Below are positions 19,502 through 27,468 of a stretch of DNA of 64,000 bases, in pieces. The position numbers and the translations under genes were made by a program. The stretch covers positions 2,852,001 to 2,916,000 of the forward strand of contig NZ_CP084090.1 in NCBI RefSeq assembly GCF_020217425.1. The letters are read 5' to 3'. Source of the DNA: Halomicrobium urmianum (GTDB lineage: Archaea; Halobacteriota; Halobacteria; Halobacteriales; Haloarculaceae). Each line of letters opens with the position of its first letter. Within the stretch, counting starts at the first letter, position 1. The notes beneath the pieces were generated by a model. It worked only from the letters and a program-made list of their open reading frames with translations, did no database searches and was not told the DNA's origin.

Positions 19502-19551
19502 CTCCGCTACCGTCTTCGCTTCCCCACGCTCCGCTACCGTCTTCGCTTCCC
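19502..19551 (+). repeat. 23-bp direct repeat, two copies
   Basis: Two identical 23-mers starting CTCCGCTACCGTCTTCGCTT at 19502-19524 and 19529-19551, separated by 4 bp. They lie in the gap between the glycosylase and the DUF2064-like gene. No function is evident. Confidence 0.7.
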
Positions 19552-19608
19552 GTTTTCGTCGAGGGTCGAACGAAAAGGGCCAAGGCGATGCTGGCCGGAG
19601 GGGAGATC

Positions 19609-20340
19609 ATGACGACAGTGGCCGTTATGGCGCAGCCGCCGGAACCGGGCGTCCTCCCTGAACTGGTGGCCGACGACGTGCTCTCGGAGGCGGAGGCGGC
19701 GGACCTCTACGAGGCGATGCTGGCCGACGTCTGCGAGACGGTCGACGCAAGCGGCGGGGACCTGCTCGTGAACTACCGGCCCGCGGACGGGATCGACGCC
19801 GACGTCGACGACCCCGAGGCGACCGTCCGCGAGGTCGTCGACCCGATCGTCGACGAAGACCCGCGATACGAGGTGCAGGTCGGCTCGACGTTCTCAGCCC
19901 GCGTCGGTAACACGGTCACGCACCTCCTGGAACGGGAGGGGGTCAGAACCGTCGGCGTCCTCCGGCCGTCCGCGGCGCTGTGCGGCCGCCAGCGGATCGA
20001 CAGTGCGGCGATGAAGCTCCGGACCAGCACCGTGGTTCTCGGCCCGTCGACGGGCGGCGGCGTCTACTACGCCGCCTTCGAGGACACGATCGACTTCGAG
20101 GACGCCTTCGCGACGCCGGCGGTCGAGACGCTCGTCCACCGGGCGAACGACGCCGGCCACGACGTGGACTTCGTCCCGCCGATTCCGACGATGGGCACCC
20201 GCGATGACCTGCTGACGGCCGTGCCCCAGCTGCGGGCCCATCGCGAGTCCGGCGGCCGGTGGGTCCCCCGTCGGACCATAGACGTCGTCGACTCGCTGGG
20301 GCTGCGCGTCGAGGACGGACCCACGCTGGTCCGCGAGTGA
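19609..20340 (+). CDS. DUF2064/glycosyltransferase-A-like protein
   Basis: 243 aa. It starts MTTVAVMAQPPEPGVLPELV, in the position of the KxPxPGxVKTRL motif of the DUF2064/TIGR04282 family, followed by LSEAEAADLYEAMLAD. The domain resembles nucleotide-sugar transferases of GT-A fold, but the basic residues of the substrate loop are not kept. ATG 19588 is an alternative in-frame start adding seven residues. A haloarchaeal group of unknown function. Confidence 0.7.
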   Translation: MTTVAVMAQPPEPGVLPELVADDVLSEAEAADLYEAMLADVCETVDASGGDLLVNYRPADGIDADVDDPEATVREVVDPIVDEDPRYEVQVGSTFSARVGNTVTHLLEREGVRTVGVLRPSAALCGRQRIDSAAMKLRTSTVVLGPSTGGGVYYAAFEDTIDFEDAFATPAVETLVHRANDAGHDVDFVPPIPTMGTRDDLLTAVPQLRAHRESGGRWVPRRTIDVVDSLGLRVEDGPTLVRE

Positions 20341-20366
20341 GAAGCGCGCCGCTCCGCGACTGAAGC

Positions 20367-21422
20367 TCAGTCGAGGAACTGCAGGCAGACGGGGCTCGGC
20401 AGGTCCGTCACGTCACCCGTCGCCGAGAGTTCGCCGGTCTCGTCGTCGATCGCGAAGGTGACGACGTCGTCGGTGTCTGCGTTCTCCGCCAGCAGGTGCG
20501 CGCCGTCCGGCGTGATCGCGAAGTTGCGCGGCCACTCGCCCCGCGTGGAGACGCGGTCGACCGGTTCGAGTTCGCCGCTGTCCTCGTCGACCGCGAAGGC
20601 CGCGACGCTGTCGTGGCCCCGGTTGGACCCGTACACGAACTCGCCCGAGGGATGGACGTGCACGTCGGCGGTGATGTTCTCCCCGTCGTAGTCCGCCGGG
20701 AGCGTTGAGACGGCGTCGACGACCGTCAGCGCGCCCGTGTCGGGGTCGCGATCCAGCGTGGTGATCGTGGAGTCCAGTTCGTTGATCAGGTAGGCGTGGC
20801 GCCCGTTCGGATGGAAGTCGAGGTGTCGCGGCCCCGCTCCGTCGGGCAGTTCGACGGAAGGCTGGTCTGCGGGGACGAGGTCGCCGCTCTCCAGATCGAG
20901 TTCGTAGACGTACACGCGGTCCGTCCCGAGGTCGGGTGCGTAGGCGTACTCGTTGTCCGGCCCGGGCTGGATGGAGTGCGGGTGCGGTCCGTTCTGTCGC
21001 TCGGGATGGACGCTCTCGCCCTCGTGTTCGACGACGGCCGTCGGTTCGCCGACGGCCCCGTCGTCCTCGATGGGTAGCATCGCGACGGCACCGCCCGTGT
21101 AGTGAGCCGCGAGGAGGTACTGTCCGGTCGCGTCGGCGGTGCAATGACAGGGATCGGCGCCGCCGCCCGTGACGATCTGATTCAGGCTCGTCAGGTCGCC
21201 GTCCTCGCCGATCTCCATGGCGGTCACGGCGCCCTCGTCGACCTCGTTGACCGCGTACAGGTAGTCCCTGTTCGGGTGCAACGCCAGGAAAGAGGGGTTC
21301 TCCCCGGCGTCAGTCGCGCCCAGTCGCTCGATCCGGCCCTCGGCGTCCACTCGAACGGTGTAGACGCCCTCGCTGTCGCCGTCCGTGTACGTACCCACGA
21401 ACGCGATTCGGTCGTCAGTCAT
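20367..21422 (-). CDS. Lactonase-family beta-propeller (6-phosphogluconolactonase-like)
   Basis: 351 aa seven-bladed propeller of the YbhE/3-carboxymuconate cyclase family. Repeats such as AEGRIERLGATDAGENPSFLALHPNRDYLYAVNE and HLDFHPNGRHAYLINELDSTITT mark successive blades. The segment NGPHPHSIQPGPDNEYAYAPDLG carries the conserved HxH near the active site. It may hydrolyse a sugar lactone. No signal peptide is seen, so it is cytosolic. The pathway is not indicated by neighbours. Confidence 0.88.
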   Translation of the reverse strand: MTDDRIAFVGTYTDGDSEGVYTVRVDAEGRIERLGATDAGENPSFLALHPNRDYLYAVNEVDEGAVTAMEIGEDGDLTSLNQIVTGGGADPCHCTADATGQYLLAAHYTGGAVAMLPIEDDGAVGEPTAVVEHEGESVHPERQNGPHPHSIQPGPDNEYAYAPDLGTDRVYVYELDLESGDLVPADQPSVELPDGAGPRHLDFHPNGRHAYLINELDSTITTLDRDPDTGALTVVDAVSTLPADYDGENITADVHVHPSGEFVYGSNRGHDSVAAFAVDEDSGELEPVDRVSTRGEWPRNFAITPDGAHLLAENADTDDVVTFAIDDETGELSATGDVTDLPSPVCLQFLD

Positions 21423-21521
21423 CCCCCGGACCTGCGACGCCCCGACCCTTCTCTCTTTGGGGGCGACGACCGCTACCGACAGTTCTTAGGCCCAGCCCGG
21501 CGAATCCCCTGACTGCCCCGC

Positions 21522-21605
21522 GGTGGGGTGGCAGAGCGGCCCATTGCGCCTGCCTTGAGAGCAGGTGTCCGAGAGGACTCCTGGGTTCAAATCCCAGCCC
21601 CACCG
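21522..21605 (+). tRNA. tRNA-Ser (anticodon UGA)
   Basis: 84 nt class II cloverleaf. The acceptor GGTGGGG pairs with CCCCACC, the anticodon loop is CTTGAGA (TGA), the long variable arm is GTCCGAGAGGAC and the T-arm is CTGGGTTCAAATCCCAG. G is the discriminator and CCA is not encoded. It is followed after 28 nt by an inverted-repeat element that copies its 3' end. Confidence 0.97.
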
Positions 21606-21633
21606 TTTCTGAGGGAACGGACGTGACCGAAGA

Positions 21634-21735
21634 GCGGTGGCTGCCGGGTTTGAGCCCTACCAGACGCAGCCCGGGAAACGAGCGCAGCGAGCGACCCGGA
21701 ACGTCTGGGTCCGGTTCAAATCCAGCAGCCACCGC
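21634..21735. repeat. tRNA-Ser-linked 102-bp inverted element
   Basis: Arms 21634-21666 and 21702-21735 pair imperfectly, with 11 perfect terminal bases (GCGGTGGCTGC / GCAGCCACCGC). The left arm resembles the reverse complement, and the right arm a direct copy, of the upstream tRNA's T-arm and acceptor. The core contains AGACGCAGCCCG and CGAGCGCAGCGAGCG. It starts 28 nt after the tRNA end, exactly as at the tRNA-Thr locus. Confidence 0.8.
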
Positions 21736-21860
21736 ATTTGCTCCGAGCGATCACGCGAGGAGCAACGGGCGTCGTTCGGGGTCCGGGAAGCGGATGGGAC
21801 GCCGGAATCGTAGTCGGAACGTAGTCGGGGCGTTTCTGTCGGATCGTCGAGCAACACGAA

Positions 21861-21870
21861 GACTTTATAC
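21861..21870 (+). promoter_or_regulatory. TATA box of the secreted-protein gene
   Basis: GACTTTATAC, 30-39 nt before the ATG at 21900, giving a leaderless or near-leaderless transcript. Confidence 0.55.
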
Positions 21871-21899
21871 CGTGAGTGAGACGCGACAACCGAGCAAAG

Positions 21900-23231
21900 A
21901 TGGGGTCGAACGACACTGATCGGCGTGGCCGCGTCGCCCTGAGCGCGGTCCTCGCTTGTGCACTGGTCCTCGCTGCGATCGCGCCTGTGACTGCGGCGCC
22001 ACGCATATTCGTTGACGAAGCAGATCTCGAGTCCGATCGAGCGATCGTCGGCGAGCGAGTAAACGTTACGCTTCAGATGGTCAACCGCGGTGACGCGGGC
22101 GCACTATCGGTCGACATCACGGCCAACGATTCGGTCGTCGCGGAGAGGCGCGTCGCTATGGACGCCGATTCCGAGCGCACGATCACGACGAACTTCACCG
22201 TAGACCAGCCGGGGACCTACAAAATCCGCGCCAACGACGAAGGAGCCGGGTGGCTGGTTGTGGGGAACTCGGTCGTCGAGACGACGGCAGAGCGTGCGGA
22301 CGGGCGCACCTCGCGAGTTCGGGTCGTCGGAGCGTCGCCGGGGTCGAGCGTGACGGCGGACTTCCCGGAGAGCGACGGCGACCTGGCGATGTCGTCGCTG
22401 ACGATGACCACGGACCGGTCGTCGTTCGATCGCAGGGTAGCGACGTACGCACCGCCGGAGAACGCGTCGTTCCCCGTCCCAGACGGACCCACGTCGACGG
22501 TGTTCGGCGCGCTCACCGTCGAGCCGGTCAACGACGTCGCTGACGACACCCTCCGCGTCAACGTCGACCGATCGCGGCTGAGCACCCGCGACGTGGCCGC
22601 GTCGGACGTGCAGGCGTACAGCTACGACGACGGTACGTACCGGACGGTCCCGACCGGCGTCGTGGAGACGACGAACGCACACGTGACCTACGAGGTTCAG
22701 GCCAACGGCTCCGCGTTCGTGCTCGGCGTCCTCCAGCCGGAGATGGAAGTCCGCGAGCGGGCCGTGAACGTCACCGAGACCGACGACGGCTGGCGGTTCG
22801 CGCTGGACGCCACGGTCGAGAACGTCGGCCCCGTCGGGGGCGAGTACGCGGCTGCGATGGCGGTCGACGGCGAGTCGGTCGACGACGGGAGCGTGGAGAT
22901 CGACGCGGGCGAGACCAGGACGCTCCACTTCGAGCACGTGGTCACCGAGAGTGGTACGTACGACGTTGCGCTCGACGGAGAGGTCGTGCAGACGGTGGCC
23001 GTCAGCGGCGACGGGTCGGACAGCGGGACCGACGGTGGGACTGACACCGCAGGGAGCGACGGCGGATCGCCGACCGCGACGGACGGCGGCGGGGCCGAGG
23101 ACGGATCGTCCGGCGGCCTGGACGTCGACCTCTCGGTGCCCAGCGTCGACGACCTCGGCGTCAGGAACGTGGTGATCGGTGCGAGCGTGGCCGTCCTCGC
23201 GGGCGGCGTGGCGCTCATTCGGCGGCTCTGA
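21900..23231 (+). CDS. Secreted, membrane-anchored surface protein
   Basis: 443 aa. A Sec signal peptide (~1-33: basic GRVALSAVLACALVLAAIAPVTAAP) is followed by Ig-like/CARDB-type beta domains, about residues 35-120 and 270-365 (VNVTLQMVNRGDAG and DATVENVGPVGGEYAAAM). A Gly/Ser/Asp/Thr-rich linker (~370-410) and a C-terminal transmembrane helix with RRL end complete it. Several N-x-S/T sites suggest N-glycosylation. The layout is that of haloarchaeal cell-surface proteins held by a C-terminal anchor. Its binding partner is unknown. Confidence 0.85.
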   Translation: MGSNDTDRRGRVALSAVLACALVLAAIAPVTAAPRIFVDEADLESDRAIVGERVNVTLQMVNRGDAGALSVDITANDSVVAERRVAMDADSERTITTNFTVDQPGTYKIRANDEGAGWLVVGNSVVETTAERADGRTSRVRVVGASPGSSVTADFPESDGDLAMSSLTMTTDRSSFDRRVATYAPPENASFPVPDGPTSTVFGALTVEPVNDVADDTLRVNVDRSRLSTRDVAASDVQAYSYDDGTYRTVPTGVVETTNAHVTYEVQANGSAFVLGVLQPEMEVRERAVNVTETDDGWRFALDATVENVGPVGGEYAAAMAVDGESVDDGSVEIDAGETRTLHFEHVVTESGTYDVALDGEVVQTVAVSGDGSDSGTDGGTDTAGSDGGSPTATDGGGAEDGSSGGLDVDLSVPSVDDLGVRNVVIGASVAVLAGGVALIRRL

Positions 23232-23380
23232 ACGGCGACGACGGCACTCGGTCACCGTCGAGCACTGCCGGCCATTCCCGGTGGTCCTCGGCCGTCCCTC
23301 GTCGCGTCCGCTCGTGATCGAGTCGTCGTCGCCGAGGCGTGACCGGGAGACTTTTGCCGAGGTCCGCCCAGCAACCCCGT

Positions 23381-23680
23381 ATGGACTGGCCGTTCGATCC
23401 CGACGGTGAGAAAGGCAGCGAGGGGCGTCGCAAGTACGGGCACGCCATCCTGGCGAAGAAGATCGACGAGGAGGAGGACTTCCCTCTCTCCGCGGACGAG
23501 TACGTCGACCAGTACGGCGACCACCCCGTCCGGATCGACTACGAGACCGTCGTGAGCGTCGAGGAGATCTTCGAGCACGTCGACCAGGCGGAGTTCGAGG
23601 ACTTCCCGGACTTCCACGGCACGGTCGGCGAGGCGCTCCGTGGGGCCGATTACTGGCCCTACCGCCTGGAACACGCCTGA
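23381..23680 (+). CDS. Conserved small haloarchaeal protein (DUF5785-like)
   Basis: 99 aa acidic soluble protein beginning MDWPFDPDGEKGSEGRRKYGHAILAKKIDEEEDFP and ending with EALRGADYWPYRLEHA. The pattern matches the haloarchaeal family DUF5785 as I remember it; no function is known to me. The start is ATG 23381, because the upstream in-frame part reads like intergenic DNA. Confidence 0.75.
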   Translation: MDWPFDPDGEKGSEGRRKYGHAILAKKIDEEEDFPLSADEYVDQYGDHPVRIDYETVVSVEEIFEHVDQAEFEDFPDFHGTVGEALRGADYWPYRLEHA

Positions 23681-23874
23681 GAGCGCGGCGGTGTGTTCCG
23701 ACGGGGCATCGGCGGTCGCGTGTAGCGTCTGGTTCAGGCGGTCGCGCGTGATCCCCGGTGCGGGGTCGCCGTTCGACCCCTTTCGGCGGTCGTTGGTCGA
23801 CTTCGTTCGGCGGTCGCCGGTCGACGTTCAGCCTCGGGAATACATACTTCTGACTCCGAGTGGTATTGTCTCGC

Positions 23875-24207
23875 ATGGCCACCCACGATCCGCTGGATGG
23901 CGAGGCGCTCCCGGAGGAGGTCGTCGACGACTTGCTCGCCGACGGACGACGCCGACGTATCGTCGACGTACTGTCCGAGGCCGACGGACCGGTGGTGATC
24001 GACGACCTCGCGACGGAGCTGTGGGCCCGGGAGACTGATACGGACCCGGAGGACGTCACCGACAACGAGCGGCGCCGCGTTCGCAACGACGTCTTCCAGC
24101 ATCACCTCCCGAAACTGACCGCGACGGAGGTCGTCGCGTACGACTCCATGATCGGGACCCTCGAACTCGACGACGCCAGTCCGGTGCTCGAGCGGCTCCG
24201 GGAGTGA
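23875..24207 (+). CDS. DUF7344-type winged-helix protein
   Basis: 110 aa. The order EEVVDDLLADGRRRRIVDVLSEADGPVVIDDLATEL, then NERRRVRNDVFQHHLPKL and VVAYDSMIGTLEL, is the small haloarchaeal winged-helix module now called DUF7344. It probably binds DNA as a one-domain transcription regulator. The target is unknown. It stands alone, with a repeat-rich 230-bp gap after it. Confidence 0.8.
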   Translation: MATHDPLDGEALPEEVVDDLLADGRRRRIVDVLSEADGPVVIDDLATELWARETDTDPEDVTDNERRRVRNDVFQHHLPKLTATEVVAYDSMIGTLELDDASPVLERLRE

Positions 24208-24222
24208 GGTGTATCGTCCCGT

Positions 24223-24280
24223 TCACTAGCGCTCCCTGTTCACTGGTACTCCCCGATCACTGGCGCTCCCTGTTCACTGG
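24223..24280 (+). repeat. Short tandem repeats in a gene-free gap
   Basis: The 24-mer TCACT(A/G)GCGCTCCCTGTTCACTGG occurs at 24223-24246 and 24257-24280. The 10 bp between them are a degraded third unit, so the tract is a ~17-bp unit repeated about three and a half times. The rest of 24208-24437 holds only a TATA-like CTTTTAGAG before the CBS gene. Confidence 0.65.
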
Positions 24281-24437
24281 CGAGCAGAAATTGATCCTTA
24301 CTGACGGATAGAATCCACCTGGTTCGACCGCCCGGACCGGGAGCGGTTACTCAGATATCCGCCCGCTAGTCTTCGCCCCGGCCGAGTAAAAGCGTGGTGC
24401 AGGTAGCTTTTAGAGCACACGTGAGCTATTCGACACC

Positions 24438-25043
24438 ATGAATACGGACGTCACCGTCAGCGAGGTGATGGATCGGGAGTTTGTCGGCGTCACCGAGTCG
24501 GACGGCGTCCTCGAGACGGCCGAGTTGCTCCTCCAGGAGGAGGTCGAGGTGGCCGTGGTCCTCCGGGGGCAGGACCCGGTCGGAGTGTTCGCCGACCGGG
24601 ACGCGCTCGCTCTGCTGGTCGCGGATGAGGGCCCCGACCGCCTGGCGGACGCGACCGTCGGCGAAGCGATGACCGAGGAGATTCCCTCGATCGAGGGCAG
24701 TGCCAGCCTGGCGGCCGCCCGCGACCGGATGACCGCCCGTGATACCCGCTGGCTGATCGTCACAGACGGCGCGGAGCCGACGGGCGTGCTCACCGAGCAC
24801 GACCTCCTGACGAGTTCGACGCTCCAGCGGGAGACGGGCACCAGCGAGGTGGAGAGCGTCGAGGCCTCCGCCAGACGAGTCGAAGCAGGACGGGAGGCCG
24901 ACGCCGGAGCGAGCGCAACGGAGGGGGCCGGCGGACAGAGCGGCTTCGAGGACCAGAGCATCTGCGAGAAGTGCGGGTCGCTCACGCACGACCTGTCCTC
25001 GTTCAACGGGCAGTTGCTGTGCGCCGACTGCCGGGACATCTGA
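24438..25043 (+). CDS. CBS-pair protein with C-terminal zinc ribbon
   Basis: 201 aa. Two CBS motifs lie at residues ~7-62 and ~72-128 (VGVTESDGVLETAELL..., IPSIEGSASLAAARDRMTARDTRWLIV). A disordered linker follows, then a zinc-ribbon-like end with CEKCGSL and CADC. CBS pairs sense adenine nucleotides or SAM. The zinc ribbon suggests nucleic-acid or protein contact. Its stop overlaps the start of the GNAT gene (TGATG), so both are co-translated. Confidence 0.85.
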   Translation: MNTDVTVSEVMDREFVGVTESDGVLETAELLLQEEVEVAVVLRGQDPVGVFADRDALALLVADEGPDRLADATVGEAMTEEIPSIEGSASLAAARDRMTARDTRWLIVTDGAEPTGVLTEHDLLTSSTLQRETGTSEVESVEASARRVEAGREADAGASATEGAGGQSGFEDQSICEKCGSLTHDLSSFNGQLLCADCRDI

Positions 25044-25510
25044 TGGAAGTCGTCCTCGCCGACGTCGACGCGGCCGACGCCGTCGTCGACCTCTGGACAG
25101 CGCTGGCTGCCGATCAGCTGGCTCACGGCTCGCACATCCTCCCCGGCGAGAACCGAGCGACTATCCGCGAGTCCGTCGACCGCCGCCTGGTCGCCGACGA
25201 ACTCCTCGTCGCCCGCCGCGACGGCGCCACGGTCGGGTTCGTCATGTTCACCGTCGAGTGCGGTCGGTTCGAGCAGGACGCCGACCGCGGCATCGTCGAG
25301 AACATCTACGTGACCCCGGCTCATCGAGGTTGCGGAGTCGGAAGCGAGCTACTGGCGGCCGCCGAGCGGACGCTCGAAGAACGGGGCGTCGACGCCGTCG
25401 CGCTGGACGTCATGGCCGACAACGAGTCCGCCCGGCGGTTCTACCGCCGCCACGGGTACGAACCCCATCGCGTCCAGATGGAGAAGGCGACGGAAAGCGA
25501 CACGCTCTAA
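25043..25510 (+). CDS. GNAT-family N-acetyltransferase
   Basis: 155 aa single GNAT domain. The acetyl-CoA pyrophosphate loop is VTPAHRGCGVGSELLAAAERTLEERGV, followed by LDVMADNESARRFYRRHGYEPH. The start is ATG 25043, overlapping the CBS stop by one base. The acceptor substrate is not known; the tight linkage suggests that the CBS protein might regulate it. Confidence 0.88.
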   Translation: MEVVLADVDAADAVVDLWTALAADQLAHGSHILPGENRATIRESVDRRLVADELLVARRDGATVGFVMFTVECGRFEQDADRGIVENIYVTPAHRGCGVGSELLAAAERTLEERGVDAVALDVMADNESARRFYRRHGYEPHRVQMEKATESDTL

Positions 25511-25536
25511 ACACTCCCCGCGCTACGTGAGAGTGC

Positions 25537-25610
25537 GCCAGGGGAGCTTGGGTGGTCCAAGCACTCGACTTGTAATCGAGAGTTCGTGGGTTCAAATCCC
25601 ACCCCTGGCT
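25537..25610 (+). tRNA. tRNA-Thr (anticodon UGU)
   Basis: 74 nt cloverleaf. The acceptor GCCAGGG pairs with CCCTGGC, the anticodon stem/loop is CTCGA-CTTGTAA-TCGAG (TGT) and the T-arm is GTGGGTTCAAATCCCAC, with discriminator T. CCA is not encoded and there is no intron. Confidence 0.97.
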
Positions 25611-25638
25611 CTTCTCGCCGAGTGAAACGAGACGTGAG

Positions 25639-25739
25639 AGCCATCTGGGATTTGAGCCCTGGGAGTCGCAGCCCGCGCAGCCGAGCGGAGCGAGGCGAGC
25701 AGGGATGTCTCGATATGGTTCAACTCCCACCCCCGGGTT
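25639..25739. repeat. tRNA-Thr-linked 101-bp inverted element
   Basis: Starts 28 nt after the tRNA end. The left arm (AGCCATCTGGGATTTGAGCC) is close to the reverse complement of the tRNA 3' end. The right arm (GGTTCAACTCCCACCCCC) is close to a direct copy. The core has AGTCGCAGCCCG and CGAGCGGAGCGAGG, matching the element behind tRNA-Ser. Confidence 0.75.
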
Positions 25740-25830
25740 CGACTGTTCTCTCTTGGATGGCTGCGACACTCGTCCCGTGCTTCGTGTCGTCGGTCGAGAG
25801 ACGACTGGTCGCGGGAAGAGAGAGAGAGAG

Positions 25831-25850
25831 ACACCACTGTTGCAAGTGAA
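25831..25850 (-). repeat. Origin recognition box 1
   Basis: Minus-strand TTCACTTGCAACAGTGGTGT, identical to the box at 27982-28001 but inverted. It directly follows a (GA)n tract (~25817-25830). Confidence 0.8.
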
Positions 25851-25920
25851 GCGTGAAAGAGGCGTGGGCTCCGATCGGCGAGCCCGTCCGTCGACTACGC
25901 CGACAGTCGTCGTGGTTCCT

Positions 25921-25974
25921 AGTGGTATTTAATTACATCTAGCTCCATCCATTGGTATCTAATGGAGAGGGGGA
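25921..25974. other. AT-rich candidate DNA-unwinding element
   Basis: A clearly AT-richer stretch in a very GC-rich region. It contains two near-identical 10-mers 30 bp apart, GGTATTTAAT (25924-25933) and GGTATCTAAT (25954-25963). It lies between box 1 and the boxes before orc1, the place expected for initial strand opening. Confidence 0.5.
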
Positions 25975-26055
25975 GTACAGACTTTCTCCAGTACCGAAGG
26001 CAACCACTGATTAACGGAAGGGACCATCGAAGAACGCTGTCACACATATCACTGG

Positions 26056-26123
26056 TTTAGATGAAACAGTGGTGTGTTGCTTCTCTAGAGTGCCTGCCAG
26101 ACGTTCACGTGAAACGGTGGTGT
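26056..26123 (+). repeat. Origin recognition boxes 2 and 3
   Basis: 26056-26075 reads TTTAGATGAAACAGTGGTGT and 26104-26123 reads TTCACGTGAAACGGTGGTGT, same orientation, 48 bp apart. A weaker partial box follows at 26147-26160 (TTCACGTGCAACAG). They lie 80-150 bp before the orc1 start. Confidence 0.8.
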
Positions 26124-26171
26124 GTCAGACTGGTGTCGTCAGGGCATTCACGTGCAACAGATGAAAAGGTG

Positions 26172-26178
26172 GTTTTAT
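26172..26178 (+). promoter_or_regulatory. TATA-like box of orc1/cdc6
   Basis: GTTTTAT, 25-31 nt before the ATG at 26203. The partial ORB just upstream suggests autoregulation by Orc binding. Confidence 0.45.
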
Positions 26179-26202
26179 GGTGGGGAGTACTCTGGGTATT
26201 GT

Positions 26203-27429
26203 ATGCCTCGATTCGAGCGGAAGCGAAACGTCTTCCGCAACAAGGACGCGCTGGGTGAGTCGTATCGGCCGGAGCGGATCGAGGAGCGTGACGAGGAGAT
26301 CGAGGCCTACATGGACGCCCTCCAGCCGGTGGTCGACGGGTGGGAACCGAACAACATCTTCCTCTACGGCAACACCGGCGTCGGGAAGACCGCCGTCACC
26401 GACTACCTACTCGACGTGCTCAAGGACGACGTCGAGCAGTACGACGACGTCGACCTCTCGGTGATCCGTCTCAACTGCAAGACGCTCAACTCCTCGTATC
26501 AGGTCGCCGTCGAGATGGTCAACACGCTCCGACCGGAGGGAGCCGAGATCAGCTCGACGGGCTACCCACAGCAGACCGTCTTCAAGAAGCTTTACGAGGA
26601 ACTGGAGGTGCTGGGTGGGACCGTCTTGATCGTCCTCGACGAGATCGATTCGATCGGCGACCGCGACGAACTGCTCTACGAACTGCCTCGCGCACAGTCC
26701 AACGACTACCTCGAGGAGACGCGCGTCGGTCTCATCGGCATCAGCAACGACTTCAAGTTCCGGGAACAGCTCGATCCCCGCGTTCAGGACACGCTCTGCG
26801 AGCGGGAACTGCAGTTTCCTCCGTACGACGCTCAGGAGCTGACCAACATCCTCGAATCCCGCGCCGCGGTGGCGATCAGCGACGACGGGTACGAGAGCGG
26901 CGTCCTCAACTTCTGCGCGGCGCTGGCCGCCCGGGACAGCGGAAGCGCGCGCCAGGCGCTGGACCTCCTTCGACTGGCCGGCGAGGTCGCCGAGAACGCC
27001 GACGCGGACAGGATCCGCGAGGACCACGTCGAGCGGGCCCGCTCGAAGCTCGAACAGGAACGCGTCGAGGAGGGGATGCGGGAGCTGACCGTCCACGGCC
27101 GCCTCGCCCTGCTGGCGGTCATCTCGAAGGCCGCCAAGGGCGAGACTCCCTGCCGGACGAAGAAGCTCTATCACGAGTACGAGTCGCTATGTAGCTCCTC
27201 CGGAACGGACGCGCTCGCACAGCGGTCGGTTCACAACCACCTCTCGGACCTCCGGATGCTCGGCATCCTCTCCGCCGAGGAGAACCGCAGCGGCTCGCGC
27301 GGGAACTACTACAGCTACGAGCTCGACGTTCCCTTCACCAGCGCCGTCGAAGCGATGGGCGACGCGCTGCACCTCGACGAGGAGATAGAAGTCATCCGGG
27401 AAATCGCCAGACGTAACGACGTCGCGTGA
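26203..27429 (+). CDS. orc: Orc1/Cdc6 replication initiator
   Basis: 408 aa AAA+ ATPase that binds origin boxes and loads the MCM helicase. Walker A GNTGVGKT is at 56-63, Walker B VLIVLDEID at 141-149, and sensor 1 GLIGISND at ~177-183. The C-terminal winged helix begins near residue 300 (VHGRLALLAVISKA...). The start is ATG 26203 (MPRFERKRNVFRNKDAL), which has a TATA box at the right distance. An upstream in-frame ATG at 26161 would make the first codons overlap a box. Boxes lie on both sides of the gene. Confidence 0.95.
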   Translation: MPRFERKRNVFRNKDALGESYRPERIEERDEEIEAYMDALQPVVDGWEPNNIFLYGNTGVGKTAVTDYLLDVLKDDVEQYDDVDLSVIRLNCKTLNSSYQVAVEMVNTLRPEGAEISSTGYPQQTVFKKLYEELEVLGGTVLIVLDEIDSIGDRDELLYELPRAQSNDYLEETRVGLIGISNDFKFREQLDPRVQDTLCERELQFPPYDAQELTNILESRAAVAISDDGYESGVLNFCAALAARDSGSARQALDLLRLAGEVAENADADRIREDHVERARSKLEQERVEEGMRELTVHGRLALLAVISKAAKGETPCRTKKLYHEYESLCSSSGTDALAQRSVHNHLSDLRMLGILSAEENRSGSRGNYYSYELDVPFTSAVEAMGDALHLDEEIEVIREIARRNDVA

Positions 27430-27468
27430 GCGACGCGAGCGGTTTAGCGCTATTACCCGAGAGCTCAC

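Noticed and set aside
21634-21735. A second tRNA or tRNA pseudogene
   Set aside because: Only T-arm and acceptor-like parts are present, in both orientations; no D-arm or anticodon arm.
22104-24086. 660-aa minus-strand open frame across three plus-strand genes
   Set aside because: Arg/Pro/Ser-rich shadow; the plus strand has a signal peptide protein, a DUF5785-like and a DUF7344-like gene with typical composition.
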